From the NCBI GenBank assembly GCA_022599915.1, contig JAHZLH010000068.1:1-54298 (forward strand): a stretch of 54,298 nt of DNA, written 5' to 3'. This document shows positions 8,687-17,003 of the stretch, one piece after another. The first letter of the stretch is position 1; the number at the start of each line of letters is the position of its first letter. The DNA is from Actinomycetes bacterium (GTDB lineage: Bacteria > Actinomycetota > Actinomycetes > S36-B12 > GCA-2699445). The notes under the pieces were generated by a model. That model was not told the DNA's origin and did no database searches. It saw nothing but the letters and a program-made list of their open reading frames with translations. The position numbers and the translations under genes were made by a program.

Positions 8687-9402
8687 GGTGTACCTCCGGA
8701 TTCCTCAGCAAGATAGGACAACGATTCGGGTGGCCCTTGCTGCACCACTCGCCCAGCACGAAGCACTACGGCATGATCAGCGAGGCGGCGGACTCGGTCG
8801 AGGTCATGACTCACCACAACCACCGCGCAACCGTGATCAGCCAGACTGCCGATGATCTCGTCGACAGCCGTTGCGGCCTCGGCGTCCAAGGCGCTGGTCG
8901 GCTCATCGAGCAGCAACACCTCTGGCTCAACCGCGAGCGCACGAGCCAGTGATAGCCGCTGCAGTTCACCGCCGGAAAGTCCTGCGGTGCTGCGTTGCGG
9001 ATCTAGGTAGGCCAGCCGCACCACTCGCAGTAATTCCATCAACTCAGACCGCCCCAACTCCGATCTGCCTACGCGCACCTCGTCTGCCACCGTCGCAGTG
9101 AGCGCCACCGGGCGCTGGCCCACCAACCCAACACGACGCCGCAGCGCTAGCACGTCTAGTTCAGGCAGCGGCATTCCATCCAACAGGATCTCGCCTTGAT
9201 CGGGTTCCTCAAATCGATTGAGTAGCCGCAGCAGCAGCGTCTTCCCTGCCCCACTGGGACCCAGCAGTGCTGTCACCGCACCCCGCGGCATCCAGCAGTC
9301 AACCCGATCCAATAGCGGGCTGCCGTCGCTGACAAGCGACACCGAGTTCACCGCAAAAAGGGGCGCCGAAACGGGTTTTCCTTCAGGCACCGGGCCAGTC
9401 AC
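8683..9402 (-). CDS. fetA: FetA-like ABC transporter ATP-binding protein
   Basis: The 239-residue ATPase has Walker A GPSGAGKT, signature LSGGELQRLSLARAL, Walker B LLLDEPTSALD and an H-loop His in VVVSHDLD. It is the nucleotide-binding partner of the overlapping UPF0014 permease. The start is GTG, six bases after TACCGT, so the mRNA is probably leaderless. It is divergent from the PF10081-like hydrolase, whose promoter uses the identical hexamer. Confidence 0.87.
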   Translation of the reverse strand: MTGPVPEGKPVSAPLFAVNSVSLVSDGSPLLDRVDCWMPRGAVTALLGPSGAGKTLLLRLLNRFEEPDQGEILLDGMPLPELDVLALRRRVGLVGQRPVALTATVADEVRVGRSELGRSELMELLRVVRLAYLDPQRSTAGLSGGELQRLSLARALAVEPEVLLLDEPTSALDAEAATAVDEIIGSLADHGCAVVVVSHDLDRVRRLADHAVVLRAGRVVQQGPPESLSYLAEESGGTP

Positions 9403-9483
9403 ATCTCAACGGTACGCGCCCCCGGCCCCCGGCTGTAGCCAACGGAGCAAAGCGGGAAGATCGCGACAACTTACCGTGGCAGC
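9403..9483. promoter_or_regulatory. Divergent pair of leaderless-type promoters sharing the hexamer TACCGT
   Basis: On the reverse strand TACCGT (9409-9414) lies six bases before the fetA GTG. On the forward strand TACCGT (9472-9477) lies six bases before the hydrolase GTG. The two hexamers are identical and symmetrically placed, 57 bases apart. No strong -35 element is evident. Shared control of both genes is possible. Confidence 0.55.
9472..9477 (+). promoter_or_regulatory. -10 hexamer of the PF10081-like hydrolase gene
   Basis: TACCGT is six bases before the GTG start. It is part of the symmetric pair with fetA. Confidence 0.55.
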
Positions 9484-11610
9484 GTGTCAGGGCCCTCGAT
9501 AACCGGCATGATGGCTCTCATGGCCAAATTCATGGCGGCAGCCCGGAAGAATATCGGCGAGACGCTGAGCAAGTTCACCACCGATCCGGCGGTTCGGGTC
9601 GGCATCTTGCAAGCGGCGTGGAGCGTCGCCCCATCCTTTGCTCGCGGGCTTTTGCCACGCAGCCCCAGCCAGCAGGCAATCATCGTGGGCGTCAACGCCG
9701 CGGCGCAATATGCGCTGGGAACCACTGGTTGGTCTCTCATCTCGTCCATTGCCGCTGGTGTCCCTGGCCATCATGCCGGACAGCGGGCGTTGGCGATCAC
9801 CGCCGCAACTACCGGGACCACGTCGCTGGCTTTGGAGCGACAACTACGCCCGGTCTCCGGGGAAAACTTCGCCTCAGCCGCCGCGTGGACCGCTGCAAAG
9901 ACCACCGCCACCACCTCCCTTGCTGGCGGCTTAGTGCTGGCCTCCGACATGCTCATTCATGGCCTGCTGAAGAAGGAACCAGGCATCAAGACCACCCTGG
10001 CTATTGACATCGGCGCCGGAGCGATCATGGCCACCGGTACTTTGGTCCGCCGCCACCGACGGGCTCGCAAGTTCGGCATGGTGGAAGAAGAGCGAGCCGC
10101 GGTCAAGAAAATGCGTGGTCCCAAGGCCTACGCATCCATGTCTGTGATCAGTGCCGGCACTACCGTCGGGATTGCCGCGCTAGCGGTCGGGGAGCAAGCC
10201 GCTTCTCGAGCTATCGATCGCGGGCTCAGCAGGCTGGTGGGGCGAGAACTGGGTGAAACTGGTGTCCTTTTAGGCCACGGTCTTACCGCGGTGGCACTCG
10301 CTGGCGTCGCCTATGCCGGTCTGCAGCGAGTTCGGACGCGGACTGCGCGGGACAACGAAGTCATCGAACCGGCGTACCCCGATCCGCCCAAGTCACCGCA
10401 CGTTTCCTGTGGCCCAACCAGCCTGGTGGAATTCGACGACATTGGGAAGGAAGGCCGGCGGTTTGTCCTGATGACGCTGGACGCCAAGCAGATCAATAAC
10501 GTCATGGGTGAGGAGGCCGCTGAGCCAGTTCGCGCTGTGATTCCTCGGGAGGGCGCAATTGCGGATCGCGCCCAACTAGCCGTCGATGAGTTGGAACGGC
10601 TGGGCGGACTGGAAAAGTCCATGATTGTGGTCGCCTCACCGACCGGCGTTGGCTACGTGAACTACATCATGGCGGAAGCCCTGGAGTATCTGACGCTGGG
10701 CAACTGCGCCATTGTTGTTCCGCAGTACGCGATGGTTCCCTCCGCTTTGGCACTCAACAAGACTGACGAGGGCACCGAACTGCAGGGAGCGATCTTGCGT
10801 CTCCTACAGGAACGGCTGGAAGGCATTCCCGAAGTCCGCCGGCCACGAATCTTCCAGTTCGGTGAAAGTCTGGGAGCGCAAACCGCGTTGGATGTTGCTG
10901 CCGAGGGCGGCATCGACCGACTGGATCGGTTGGGGGTTTCCGGCGGCCTCTACCTCGGGGTGCCATTCCGCAGCAAGGCTTGGAACATCTGGAAGCGCGA
11001 CCGAGAGATCATCGATCCCGATGGCCGAATGGTGCTGTCACCAGATGCTGATGAAGCTCCGCGTCGTTCCGGGATGCATCTGATGCTCGTGCACCACGAC
11101 GATCCGGTGAACATGTTCAGCTACGAAATGGTCGTTAAGCGTCCAGACTGGTTCGGCCCACCTGCAGATCGGCCACCCAAAGTCCCCCGTGAGGTGTTAT
11201 TCCGCCCGGTAGCCAGTTTCGTGATCACCCTGATCGATCTCATGAACGGTATGGATCAGCGACCCGGAAACTTTGTTCGCGTCGGACACGACTATCGGAT
11301 CGACATGCGCCAGGCTCTCGAGAAGGCCTACAACCTGCGATCGTCGCGTACGCAAGCAGATGCGATCGAAAGTTCCTTGCGGACTCGTGAGGAGATGTGG
11401 GCGCAAGCGCGAATGGTGCTGCGGAACATGAATCGGGCGTTGACCAATATCTCGGCCACATTGGACAAATGGGGTCAATCAGCAATGACATTGCAGTTTG
11501 CCGAAGAGCAAGGATTCAGCCTCCCGGCTTTGCTGCAGCAGGCCAAAGACAACGGCGTGATGTCAACGCTATCGAGTAAAATGGAAGGATTGGGAGATTC
11601 CAGCAACTAG
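9484..11610 (+). CDS. Membrane-anchored alpha/beta-hydrolase (PF10081-type serine hydrolase)
   Basis: The 708-residue protein has an N-terminal half (about residues 50-285) with several hydrophobic, Gly/Ala-rich segments that look membrane-spanning. The C-terminal half reads as the alpha/beta-hydrolase domain PF10081. Supporting motifs are VASPTGVGYVN, VVPQYAMVPSALAL and the nucleophile elbow FGESLGAQ with Ser462. Start: GTG six bases after TACCGT (leaderless pattern); an ATG eight codons in is an alternative. Actinobacterial members of this family are poorly characterised; a lipid or cell-envelope ester substrate is plausible but unproven. The extreme C-terminus is long, helical and charged, beyond the core fold. 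Confidence 0.75.
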   Translation: MSGPSITGMMALMAKFMAAARKNIGETLSKFTTDPAVRVGILQAAWSVAPSFARGLLPRSPSQQAIIVGVNAAAQYALGTTGWSLISSIAAGVPGHHAGQRALAITAATTGTTSLALERQLRPVSGENFASAAAWTAAKTTATTSLAGGLVLASDMLIHGLLKKEPGIKTTLAIDIGAGAIMATGTLVRRHRRARKFGMVEEERAAVKKMRGPKAYASMSVISAGTTVGIAALAVGEQAASRAIDRGLSRLVGRELGETGVLLGHGLTAVALAGVAYAGLQRVRTRTARDNEVIEPAYPDPPKSPHVSCGPTSLVEFDDIGKEGRRFVLMTLDAKQINNVMGEEAAEPVRAVIPREGAIADRAQLAVDELERLGGLEKSMIVVASPTGVGYVNYIMAEALEYLTLGNCAIVVPQYAMVPSALALNKTDEGTELQGAILRLLQERLEGIPEVRRPRIFQFGESLGAQTALDVAAEGGIDRLDRLGVSGGLYLGVPFRSKAWNIWKRDREIIDPDGRMVLSPDADEAPRRSGMHLMLVHHDDPVNMFSYEMVVKRPDWFGPPADRPPKVPREVLFRPVASFVITLIDLMNGMDQRPGNFVRVGHDYRIDMRQALEKAYNLRSSRTQADAIESSLRTREEMWAQARMVLRNMNRALTNISATLDKWGQSAMTLQFAEEQGFSLPALLQQAKDNGVMSTLSSKMEGLGDSSN

Positions 11611-11753
11611 GGACTCAGCGAGCAGGGCGCCTGTCTGAGTGCGGCGCTGCGGTGGGTGCCAACATCACATCGCTAGCAGGCCAAGTTGGGCCGTTGAGAG
11701 CAATCGGAAGAGCGTTTGCCCGGCTCAACGACGGCCGGCGGTGCCCTGGAGTA

Positions 11754-12038
11754 CTACCGCGGTGCGCTGTCGCGCGCTCCTGCCAGATCGATAGTGTTGG
11801 AGCGGGCATTGGTCTGTTGCGGGATGGGGACCTGGCTTGCCGGTCGGTGGCCGGTCGTTTGCCGCAGCAGACTGTAAACCTCCTCGGCGCGGAAGCGTCG
11901 GTGTCCACCAAGCGTGCGGATAGACGTCAACTTGCCAGCCTTAGCCCACCTTGTGACTGTCTTGGGGTCCACCCGGAAGAGTGACGCCACCTCCGAGGGA
12001 GTCAAGAGTTCCTCGCCGTCAAGTGAGCGTCCAGCCAT
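11754..12038 (-). CDS. bldC: BldC-type MerR-like DNA-binding regulator
   Basis: Residues 11-60 carry the BldC signature almost unchanged: LLTPSEVASLFRVDPKTV followed by TRWAKAGKLTSIRTLGGHRR. In Streptomyces BldC is a small developmental regulator of the MerR-like winged-helix class that binds direct repeats and delays differentiation. Here the protein is 94 residues, longer than the usual 68 or so, because of a Gln/Asn-rich tail of about 30 residues after the HTH. Start: ATG with AGGAGG five bases upstream. The neighbours DUF3073, purM and purF are the usual actinobacterial context. Confidence 0.92.
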   Translation of the reverse strand: MAGRSLDGEELLTPSEVASLFRVDPKTVTRWAKAGKLTSIRTLGGHRRFRAEEVYSLLRQTTGHRPASQVPIPQQTNARSNTIDLAGARDSAPR

Positions 12039-12417
12039 GGGAGCCTCCTAAGGACCCGGCGGTTCGGACTGTCCCGACACCCGCCTTGTTGCTGTTATTC
12101 TGTGAATGTTGCACACGTCACACTTTCCGGCAACCGATTGTCACAAATCGAATACAACTTTCTTCAGCTTTTACTGCGCAACCCGCTGCAACCGGGCAAA
12201 AACTGCTAGGGAGCGGTCCGGTTTGCGGTTGGCGGCCCGGCGTCATGGCGGCGATCACCAGACAGACAAGGTGTCGCGTTGCCGCTGAACGACCCTGGTC
12301 ACAGCCAACTGCCCATAAGTGTCGCCGGGTGGGCCCCACAACTAGTAGAGTGTGGGTACGAGATTTCAGTGAACGAGCCCACACCACGGGCCAATCGATG
12401 TGCGAGGGGGTCGAGCC
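12039..12417. promoter_or_regulatory. Divergent control region between bldC and the DUF3073 gene
   Basis: No gene is visible in these 379 bases. Two symmetric elements stand out. One is CGATT-N6-AATCG at 12135-12150 inside an AT-richer patch. The other is CCCACA-N10-TGTGGG at 12335-12356, whose centre contains TAGAGT, a possible -10 for the DUF3073 gene. If so, the DUF3073 mRNA has a leader of about 60 bases. The strong AGGAGG of bldC sits at the left edge. In Streptomyces a branched-chain amino-acid dehydrogenase gene lies in this gap; here it is absent. Confidence 0.45.
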
Positions 12418-12621
12418 ATGGGGCGCGGCCGGGCAAAGGCGAAGCAAACGAAAGTCGCGCGACGACTGAAGTACAGCGGACCTGACACCGACCTGGAACG
12501 ACTCGAAGCCGAGTTGACAGGTAAGGGCGACGATGACGAGGTCAGCGACGCCGAACCAGACGATTCATACGCCGATGATCCGTACGCGAAATACATCGAG
12601 GACTCAGAATCTGACGACTGA
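12418..12621 (+). CDS. DUF3073 family small protein
   Basis: The 67-residue protein begins MGRGRAKAKQTKVARRLKY, the conserved opening of DUF3073, and ends in a long acidic Asp/Glu-rich tail (YAKYIEDSESDD). The basic head and acidic tail are typical. The function is unknown; nucleic-acid contact by the basic head is a guess. I set the start at the ATG preceded by GAGGGGG rather than an earlier in-frame GTG, because the family always begins MGRGR. The gene converges on purM, as in Streptomyces. Confidence 0.9.
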   Translation: MGRGRAKAKQTKVARRLKYSGPDTDLERLEAELTGKGDDDEVSDAEPDDSYADDPYAKYIEDSESDD

Positions 12622-12642
12622 CGGACAGGACGCCCCGGGTTC

Positions 12643-13785
12643 CTAGCCAGCCGTGGGGTAATCTCCCGTCAACATAGCGATGCCACCTGTGCCACCTTTC
12701 GCGGGTGCGTCACCCTGATCCCCCTGCTGCTGCACCCGGACTTCGCCCATAGCTACCGCTGGGACCCCGGCTTGAGCAGCCTGTTCAAAAATTCCGGTTA
12801 GCGATGCCGGTTCAGCCACCACAACCATGCCGATGCCCATATTGAAGGCGGTCTCCATCTCTAGTCGCGAGATATTCCCCCGCTCTGCGATCAGCGAGAA
12901 GATCGGTAGTGGCGCCCAGGTGGCACGACTAATCACCGCAATCAGACCCTGCGGAAGTACCCTGCCCACGTTGGCAGCCAAACCGCCGCCAGTGACGTGG
13001 GACATCGCGTGCACCCCGATGTTCGAGCGAGCCAACGACAAGCAGAGTCGAGTGTAAATCCGAGTGGGCTCCAGTAGTTCTTCCCCGATGGTCCGCCCAA
13101 GCGCTGGGACGACCTCGGCAAGTGCCGCCGGATCGTCCCGATGCAACACCGCCCGAGCGAGCGAGTAGCCATTGGAGTGCAACCCCGAGGCCCCAAGGCC
13201 GACTAGCACGTCGCCGGGCTTTACGAGGTGCGGACCCAGTCGCAAGTCTGCTTCGACGATACCGGTTGCTGCCCCGGCGAGGTCGTACTCGTCTGGAGCC
13301 ATCAGTCCAGGATGCTCCGCGGTCTCTCCGCCGATTAAGGCAACACCCGCCTCCGCGCACCCGGCGGCAATCCCCGACACGATGGCCGCGATTCGCTCAG
13401 GTTCCACTCGACCAGTCGCAATGTAGTCGGTAAGGAACAATGGCTCCGCGCCGGTGACCACAATGTCGTCCACGATCATTGCCACGAGATCTCGACCGAT
13501 GGTGTCGTGGCGATCTAGCGCGCGGGCGATGGCGACCTTGGTGCCCACTCCATCAGTGGACGTCGCAAGTACCGGTCGCTGATATTCCTTGGCGATCGAT
13601 AGGTCGAACAACCCGGCAAAACCGCCGAAGCCGTCGAGAACTTCCGGTCGCGTGGCTGCCGCCACACTGGTCCGCATCAGATCGACGGCACGCTCACCCG
13701 CGACCACGTCAACCCCGGCCGCCGCATAAGACGCAGGCGCCGGAGCGGCTTGGCCATTGCCAGCAGCACCATCAGCACCAGTCAT
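12643..13785 (-). CDS. purM: Phosphoribosylformylglycinamidine cyclo-ligase (AIR synthetase)
   Basis: The 380-residue enzyme closes the imidazole ring, converting FGAM and ATP to AIR (step 5 of purine synthesis). Family motifs are SYAAAGVDVVAGERAVDLM near the N-terminus, STDGVGTKVAIA (ATP/substrate loop) and LVGLGASGLHSNGYSLAR. An N-terminal Gly/Ala-rich stretch of about 17 residues precedes the core and is probably disordered. The ATG overlaps the purF stop as ATGA, so it is translated after purF. Confidence 0.95.
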   Translation of the reverse strand: MTGADGAAGNGQAAPAPASYAAAGVDVVAGERAVDLMRTSVAAATRPEVLDGFGGFAGLFDLSIAKEYQRPVLATSTDGVGTKVAIARALDRHDTIGRDLVAMIVDDIVVTGAEPLFLTDYIATGRVEPERIAAIVSGIAAGCAEAGVALIGGETAEHPGLMAPDEYDLAGAATGIVEADLRLGPHLVKPGDVLVGLGASGLHSNGYSLARAVLHRDDPAALAEVVPALGRTIGEELLEPTRIYTRLCLSLARSNIGVHAMSHVTGGGLAANVGRVLPQGLIAVISRATWAPLPIFSLIAERGNISRLEMETAFNMGIGMVVVAEPASLTGIFEQAAQAGVPAVAMGEVRVQQQGDQGDAPAKGGTGGIAMLTGDYPTAG

Positions 13786-15305
13786 GACGGCTGGGCTCCA
13801 ACCTCAGTCCCATCGCGCAACATCGTGGCACCTGGCAGCGAGGCGGTGAGCACATCCCCCAGCGCGTGTTCCGCGGGAAGTGGCATCGGATAGACCCCGT
13901 CGAAGCAAGCCCGGCAAAGTTGATCAGCAGGAACGCCGGTGGCCTCCGTGAGTTCAGCTACCGAGACATATCCCAGGCTGTCTGCGCCGATAGATTCGCA
14001 AATCTGGGCGACTGTCATCTTGTTAGCAATGAGCTCGGTCCGAGTAGCGAAGTCAATGCCGAAGAAGCAGGGCCATTTCACTGGTGGGCTGGAAATGCGC
14101 ACGTGAACTTCACGAGCACCATACTCCCGCAGCATTTTGACCAAGGCGGCTTGAGTGTTGCCCCGCACGATGGAGTCGTCGACAACGACCAACCGCTTAC
14201 CCTCGATAACTCCTCGAAGTGGGTTCAACTTCAAGCGGATGCCGAGCTGTCTGATGGATTGTGACGGCTGAATGAAAGTACGGCCTACGTAGGAGTTCTT
14301 AACCAATCCTTCAGCAAACGGAATCCCGGACTCTTGGGCATAGCCGATGGCTGCATATCGGCCAGACTCTGGGACCGGAATGACGAGGTCAGCGTCGGCC
14401 GGAAACTCACGAGCCAACCGTCGGCCAGTGTCCGTGCGCACTTCTTCAACCTGGCGACCGGAGATCCGAGTGTCAGGCCGAGCCAAGTAGACAAACTCGA
14501 ACAGACAGCCTTTCGGCTCAGCCGGGGCGAAGCGCTGGCTACGCACACCAGAGTCATCGATCTCGATGAGTTCGCCTGGCTCGATTTCACGCACGAAGGC
14601 GGCACCGACGATGTCGAGGGCTGCCGTTTCGCTCGCTACCACCCACCCCTGCTGCAACCGGCCCAGCACCAGCGGACGGATACCGTGCGGATCACGAGCG
14701 GCATACAGGGTGTGCTGATCCATAAAGACCAGCGAAAACGCCCCTGCCAAATCCGGCAGTACCGACAGCGCGGCATCGGCGAGCGACCCGCCAGAATGCG
14801 CTGCCAACAGCGTCGCCATCAGTTCGGTGTCTGATTGGGCCAGACCGGCGCCCAACTCAAGTTCGCCAGACTCGGCCGCGGCCGCGGCTGCGGCTGCCTG
14901 ATCGGCGAGTTGCGCCGTATTCGTCAGGTTGCCGTTGTGAGCCAAAGCGATACTGCCACCGGAGGTTGGCCGGAATGTAGGTTGCGCGTTCTCCCAAACA
15001 CTGGCACCAGTCGTGGAGTAGCGGCAATGCCCAATCGCGAAGTGCCCTGGCATACTTTCCAGAATTTCCTCGTTGAAGACTTGGCTAACCAGCCCCATCT
15101 CCTTGTAGACCACGATCCGGCTGCCGTCGCTTACCGCGATCCCCGCTGACTCTTGCCCGCGATGCTGCAGCGCGTACAGCCCGAAGTAACTGAGTTGGGA
15201 AACCGCCTCACCGGGCGCCCAAATTCCGAACACGCCACACTCGTCTTGAGGGGCCTTGTCATGATCGAGAAGGTTGTGATTCAACCGCCCGTCTCCGCGC
15301 GTCAC
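13782..15305 (-). CDS. purF: Amidophosphoribosyltransferase (glutamine PRPP amidotransferase)
   Basis: This 507-residue enzyme makes phosphoribosylamine from PRPP and glutamine, the first step of purine synthesis. Cys23 in DECGVFGIW is the expected N-terminal nucleophile after propeptide removal, which fits the Bacillus-type enzyme. The four iron-sulfur ligands of that type are present: KGCLFEF, KWPCFFGID and the pair in QLCRACFDG. The PRPP loop is VVVDDSIVRGNT. No ATG exists near the start. I chose GTG because TACACT lies exactly six bases upstream. A TTG one codon earlier and a TTG at 15284 with a GGAG upstream are alternatives. Confidence 0.95.
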   Translation of the reverse strand: MTRGDGRLNHNLLDHDKAPQDECGVFGIWAPGEAVSQLSYFGLYALQHRGQESAGIAVSDGSRIVVYKEMGLVSQVFNEEILESMPGHFAIGHCRYSTTGASVWENAQPTFRPTSGGSIALAHNGNLTNTAQLADQAAAAAAAAESGELELGAGLAQSDTELMATLLAAHSGGSLADAALSVLPDLAGAFSLVFMDQHTLYAARDPHGIRPLVLGRLQQGWVVASETAALDIVGAAFVREIEPGELIEIDDSGVRSQRFAPAEPKGCLFEFVYLARPDTRISGRQVEEVRTDTGRRLAREFPADADLVIPVPESGRYAAIGYAQESGIPFAEGLVKNSYVGRTFIQPSQSIRQLGIRLKLNPLRGVIEGKRLVVVDDSIVRGNTQAALVKMLREYGAREVHVRISSPPVKWPCFFGIDFATRTELIANKMTVAQICESIGADSLGYVSVAELTEATGVPADQLCRACFDGVYPMPLPAEHALGDVLTASLPGATMLRDGTEVGAQPS

Positions 15306-15317
15306 CAACCCAGTGTA
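15306..15317 (-). promoter_or_regulatory. Leaderless-type promoter of purF
   Basis: TACACT is followed by six bases (GGGTTG) and the GTG start. It lies in the short gap after the lipoprotein gene, so purF-purM can be transcribed independently of the upstream set. A leaderless purF leaves no room for a 5-prime-UTR riboswitch. Confidence 0.6.
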
Positions 15318-15368
15318 GGGGGCGCTGCCAATACACCGAAACGCTGTGGGGGTGTCGGGGAGTTTGAG

Positions 15369-15875
15369 TCACTTGGCATTGCCTGCGACAACCTCAGCCA
15401 ACTGCACAATCTGCTCATCAGTAGCACCGGGAATCAGGGTGGTTACCTCGGTGTAGTTGCCAGCCACGATCATGCCGACTCTCCCTAGACGGGGAAGGAG
15501 GTAAGCAGACTCAGCCCCCTTCACCTTGACCTGCTGTACGGCGCCGATATTTTCCTCGGCCGCGCGAACATTTTCGCGATATAGGAACTTGCCGCCACCA
15601 TCAGAAACCTTCACCAGCACCAGCGCGGCTTGATCTGCGGCCGTCCATTGACATTCTGCTTGCTGTTGATTTGAGGCCGAAGTGGGGGTGGGACCGGTGA
15701 ACTCTTTGCCAAATAGCTGCTGGAGTTGTTCCGATGTCACCAGATCACAGCGTTGATCCGCAGTAGCGGGTGCGGTTGTCGCTGCGGTCGGCACATCCGC
15801 TGGATCTTCGGCTGAGATACACCCAGTAAGCGCGGTGACTAGTGCCGCGACCGCCGCAATTGCCAGCCGATTCAT
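15369..15875 (-). CDS. Lipoprotein, DUF3558-like
   Basis: The 168-residue protein has a short signal sequence ending in the lipobox LTGC (Cys19), then a Thr/Ala/Pro-rich linker. A small domain follows, with CDLVTSEQLQQLFG and ECQWTA. That pairing of a Cys-Asp-Leu opening with a later EC-W motif resembles the DUF3558 family of actinobacterial lipoproteins, whose role is unknown. The ATG overlaps the stop of the sterol-carrier-like gene as ATGA. It would be anchored on the outer face of the membrane. Confidence 0.7.
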   Translation of the reverse strand: MNRLAIAAVAALVTALTGCISAEDPADVPTAATTAPATADQRCDLVTSEQLQQLFGKEFTGPTPTSASNQQQAECQWTAADQAALVLVKVSDGGGKFLYRENVRAAEENIGAVQQVKVKGAESAYLLPRLGRVGMIVAGNYTEVTTLIPGATDEQIVQLAEVVAGNAK

Positions 15876-16243
15876 GGTGTCTGTGTCCTGTCCGCTAGCA
15901 CTGCCGGGAACATTACCGACAAGTCGGAGCGCTCCCCACTCGCGTGGATGTCTCCACTCCCTACTTGATCCTGCCAGGACAGATCCCCCGTGATCAGGCC
16001 TAGCAGCGATTCCGCTGACATTTCCACCGTGGCCGCAGGGGTGCCTCGCCGATGAACCGGCCCAGCAATGATCTGCGTCGCCGCGACTGGAATCACCCGC
16101 AGCTCAACGGACCGACCCGGGAACTGCCGATTCAAGTCGGCCAGGGCGGCTCTGACCGCTACCGCTGTACCGGTGCCATCGGTGCGCCACTGCTGCAGCG
16201 CAGTTGTGGCTGCTATCGAAAGCCGCAACCGTTGTTCGGTCAT
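15872..16243 (-). CDS. Small sterol-carrier-like (SCP-like) protein
   Basis: The 123-residue protein resembles the sterol-carrier-like domain that actinobacteria keep beside purF. Visible marks are SVELRVIPVAATQII, HRRGTPAATVEMSAESLLGLITG and a DIHASGERSDLSVMFP end. In other actinobacteria this domain is often fused to a DinB-like N-terminal part; here it stands alone. A longer frame exists, but the ATG chosen overlaps the upstream stop as ATGA. Lipid or hydrophobic-ligand binding is the family inference only. Confidence 0.65.
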   Translation of the reverse strand: MTEQRLRLSIAATTALQQWRTDGTGTAVAVRAALADLNRQFPGRSVELRVIPVAATQIIAGPVHRRGTPAATVEMSAESLLGLITGDLSWQDQVGSGDIHASGERSDLSVMFPAVLADRTQTP

Positions 16244-16905
16244 GCCCCAAGAATTAGCAGATCGTCCGCAATCAGGTTGCGGCGCTGCTCTTCGCTGACT
16301 TCCGCCCGATCTGGATGCTGCGACATAGCGAGCGAATCCAGCAGGCTCAAGCATATGTGGCGATGGTAGGCCAGCGCCTTCCGCGGATTCTCTCGGAGCG
16401 CAGCGGCATAGCTAGCTACCAGTCGGGATTCCTGATCCAGCGAATCCAGGTATCCGCCGCTAATCCCCAGCAGGATGAGTGCTGGGTGGTGTGGGGTGAA
16501 CATCTTGCGAGCCAGCCGCGGTTGATCGCCATGGACATTCAGGATCTCACTGTCGAGAAAAGCAAGATCGGTGAGCGGATTCAGTTTGCCGGTGGCAATG
16601 ATTGCGCCAGCGAAATAGTCAGTACTGATTTCTCCGCTGGTGACGTCGCGGCTGGTAACGCCCAGCGCGTCGATGTCTTCAATCTCTTCTAACGCGATGA
16701 CCTCGTGCCCGATGAGGACATCGGCCGCGCCGGCTACCACTATGTCCGGCGATCGGTCGTAGCCCACCGCCGGGATTCCCACCGCTTGCAGGGCCCGCAG
16801 AGCGGTAGACCCGCGGATTCCGGTTCCGATGACCGCCCAGGCATCAGGTGCGGGGTTGATGGTGCTCGGGCGCCGTAAAACAGGCTCCACTGAAGCAATC
16901 GACAT
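16240..16905 (-). CDS. Compact flavin-monooxygenase-like protein lacking the NADPH domain
   Basis: The 221-residue protein opens with WAVIGTGIRGSTALRAL, a GxGxxG dinucleotide loop followed by an acidic strand end (GYDRSPD). It then has DYFAGAIIATGK, matching the conserved ATG motif of flavin monooxygenases, and RKMFTPHHPALILLGISGG, matching the segment near their C-terminus. Normal FMOs have about 450 residues with an NADPH domain between these parts; here it is missing. It could be a degenerate oxidoreductase, an FAD-binding scaffold or an enzyme using a partner reductase. Start: ATG after GGAGG (spacing four); an ATG six codons earlier is possible. TAGTAT at 16945-16950 (reverse strand) is a likely -10. 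It overlaps the next gene by ATGA. Confidence 0.6.
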   Translation of the reverse strand: MSIASVEPVLRRPSTINPAPDAWAVIGTGIRGSTALRALQAVGIPAVGYDRSPDIVVAGAADVLIGHEVIALEEIEDIDALGVTSRDVTSGEISTDYFAGAIIATGKLNPLTDLAFLDSEILNVHGDQPRLARKMFTPHHPALILLGISGGYLDSLDQESRLVASYAAALRENPRKALAYHRHICLSLLDSLAMSQHPDRAEVSEEQRRNLIADDLLILGA

Positions 16906-16991
16906 AAGTCCTCCCACCCACATCTTCCACCCTCGGCGCCCCGAATACTAGACCAGGCCGTTGCAAAATCGTAATGCTTGGACCCTGCCCG

Positions 16992-17003
16992 TACACTCGT
17001 CGG
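16992..17003 (+). promoter_or_regulatory. Leaderless-type promoter of the TerC gene
   Basis: TACACT is followed by CGTCGG and the GTG start. It uses the same hexamer as purF. Choosing the earlier in-frame ATG would place the promoter inside the coding region, so the GTG is preferred. Confidence 0.6.

Noticed and set aside
15284-15308. Alternative TTG starts for purF
   Set aside because: The GTG at 15305 has the TACACT-N6 promoter pattern, although the GGAG before 15284 keeps that site possible.
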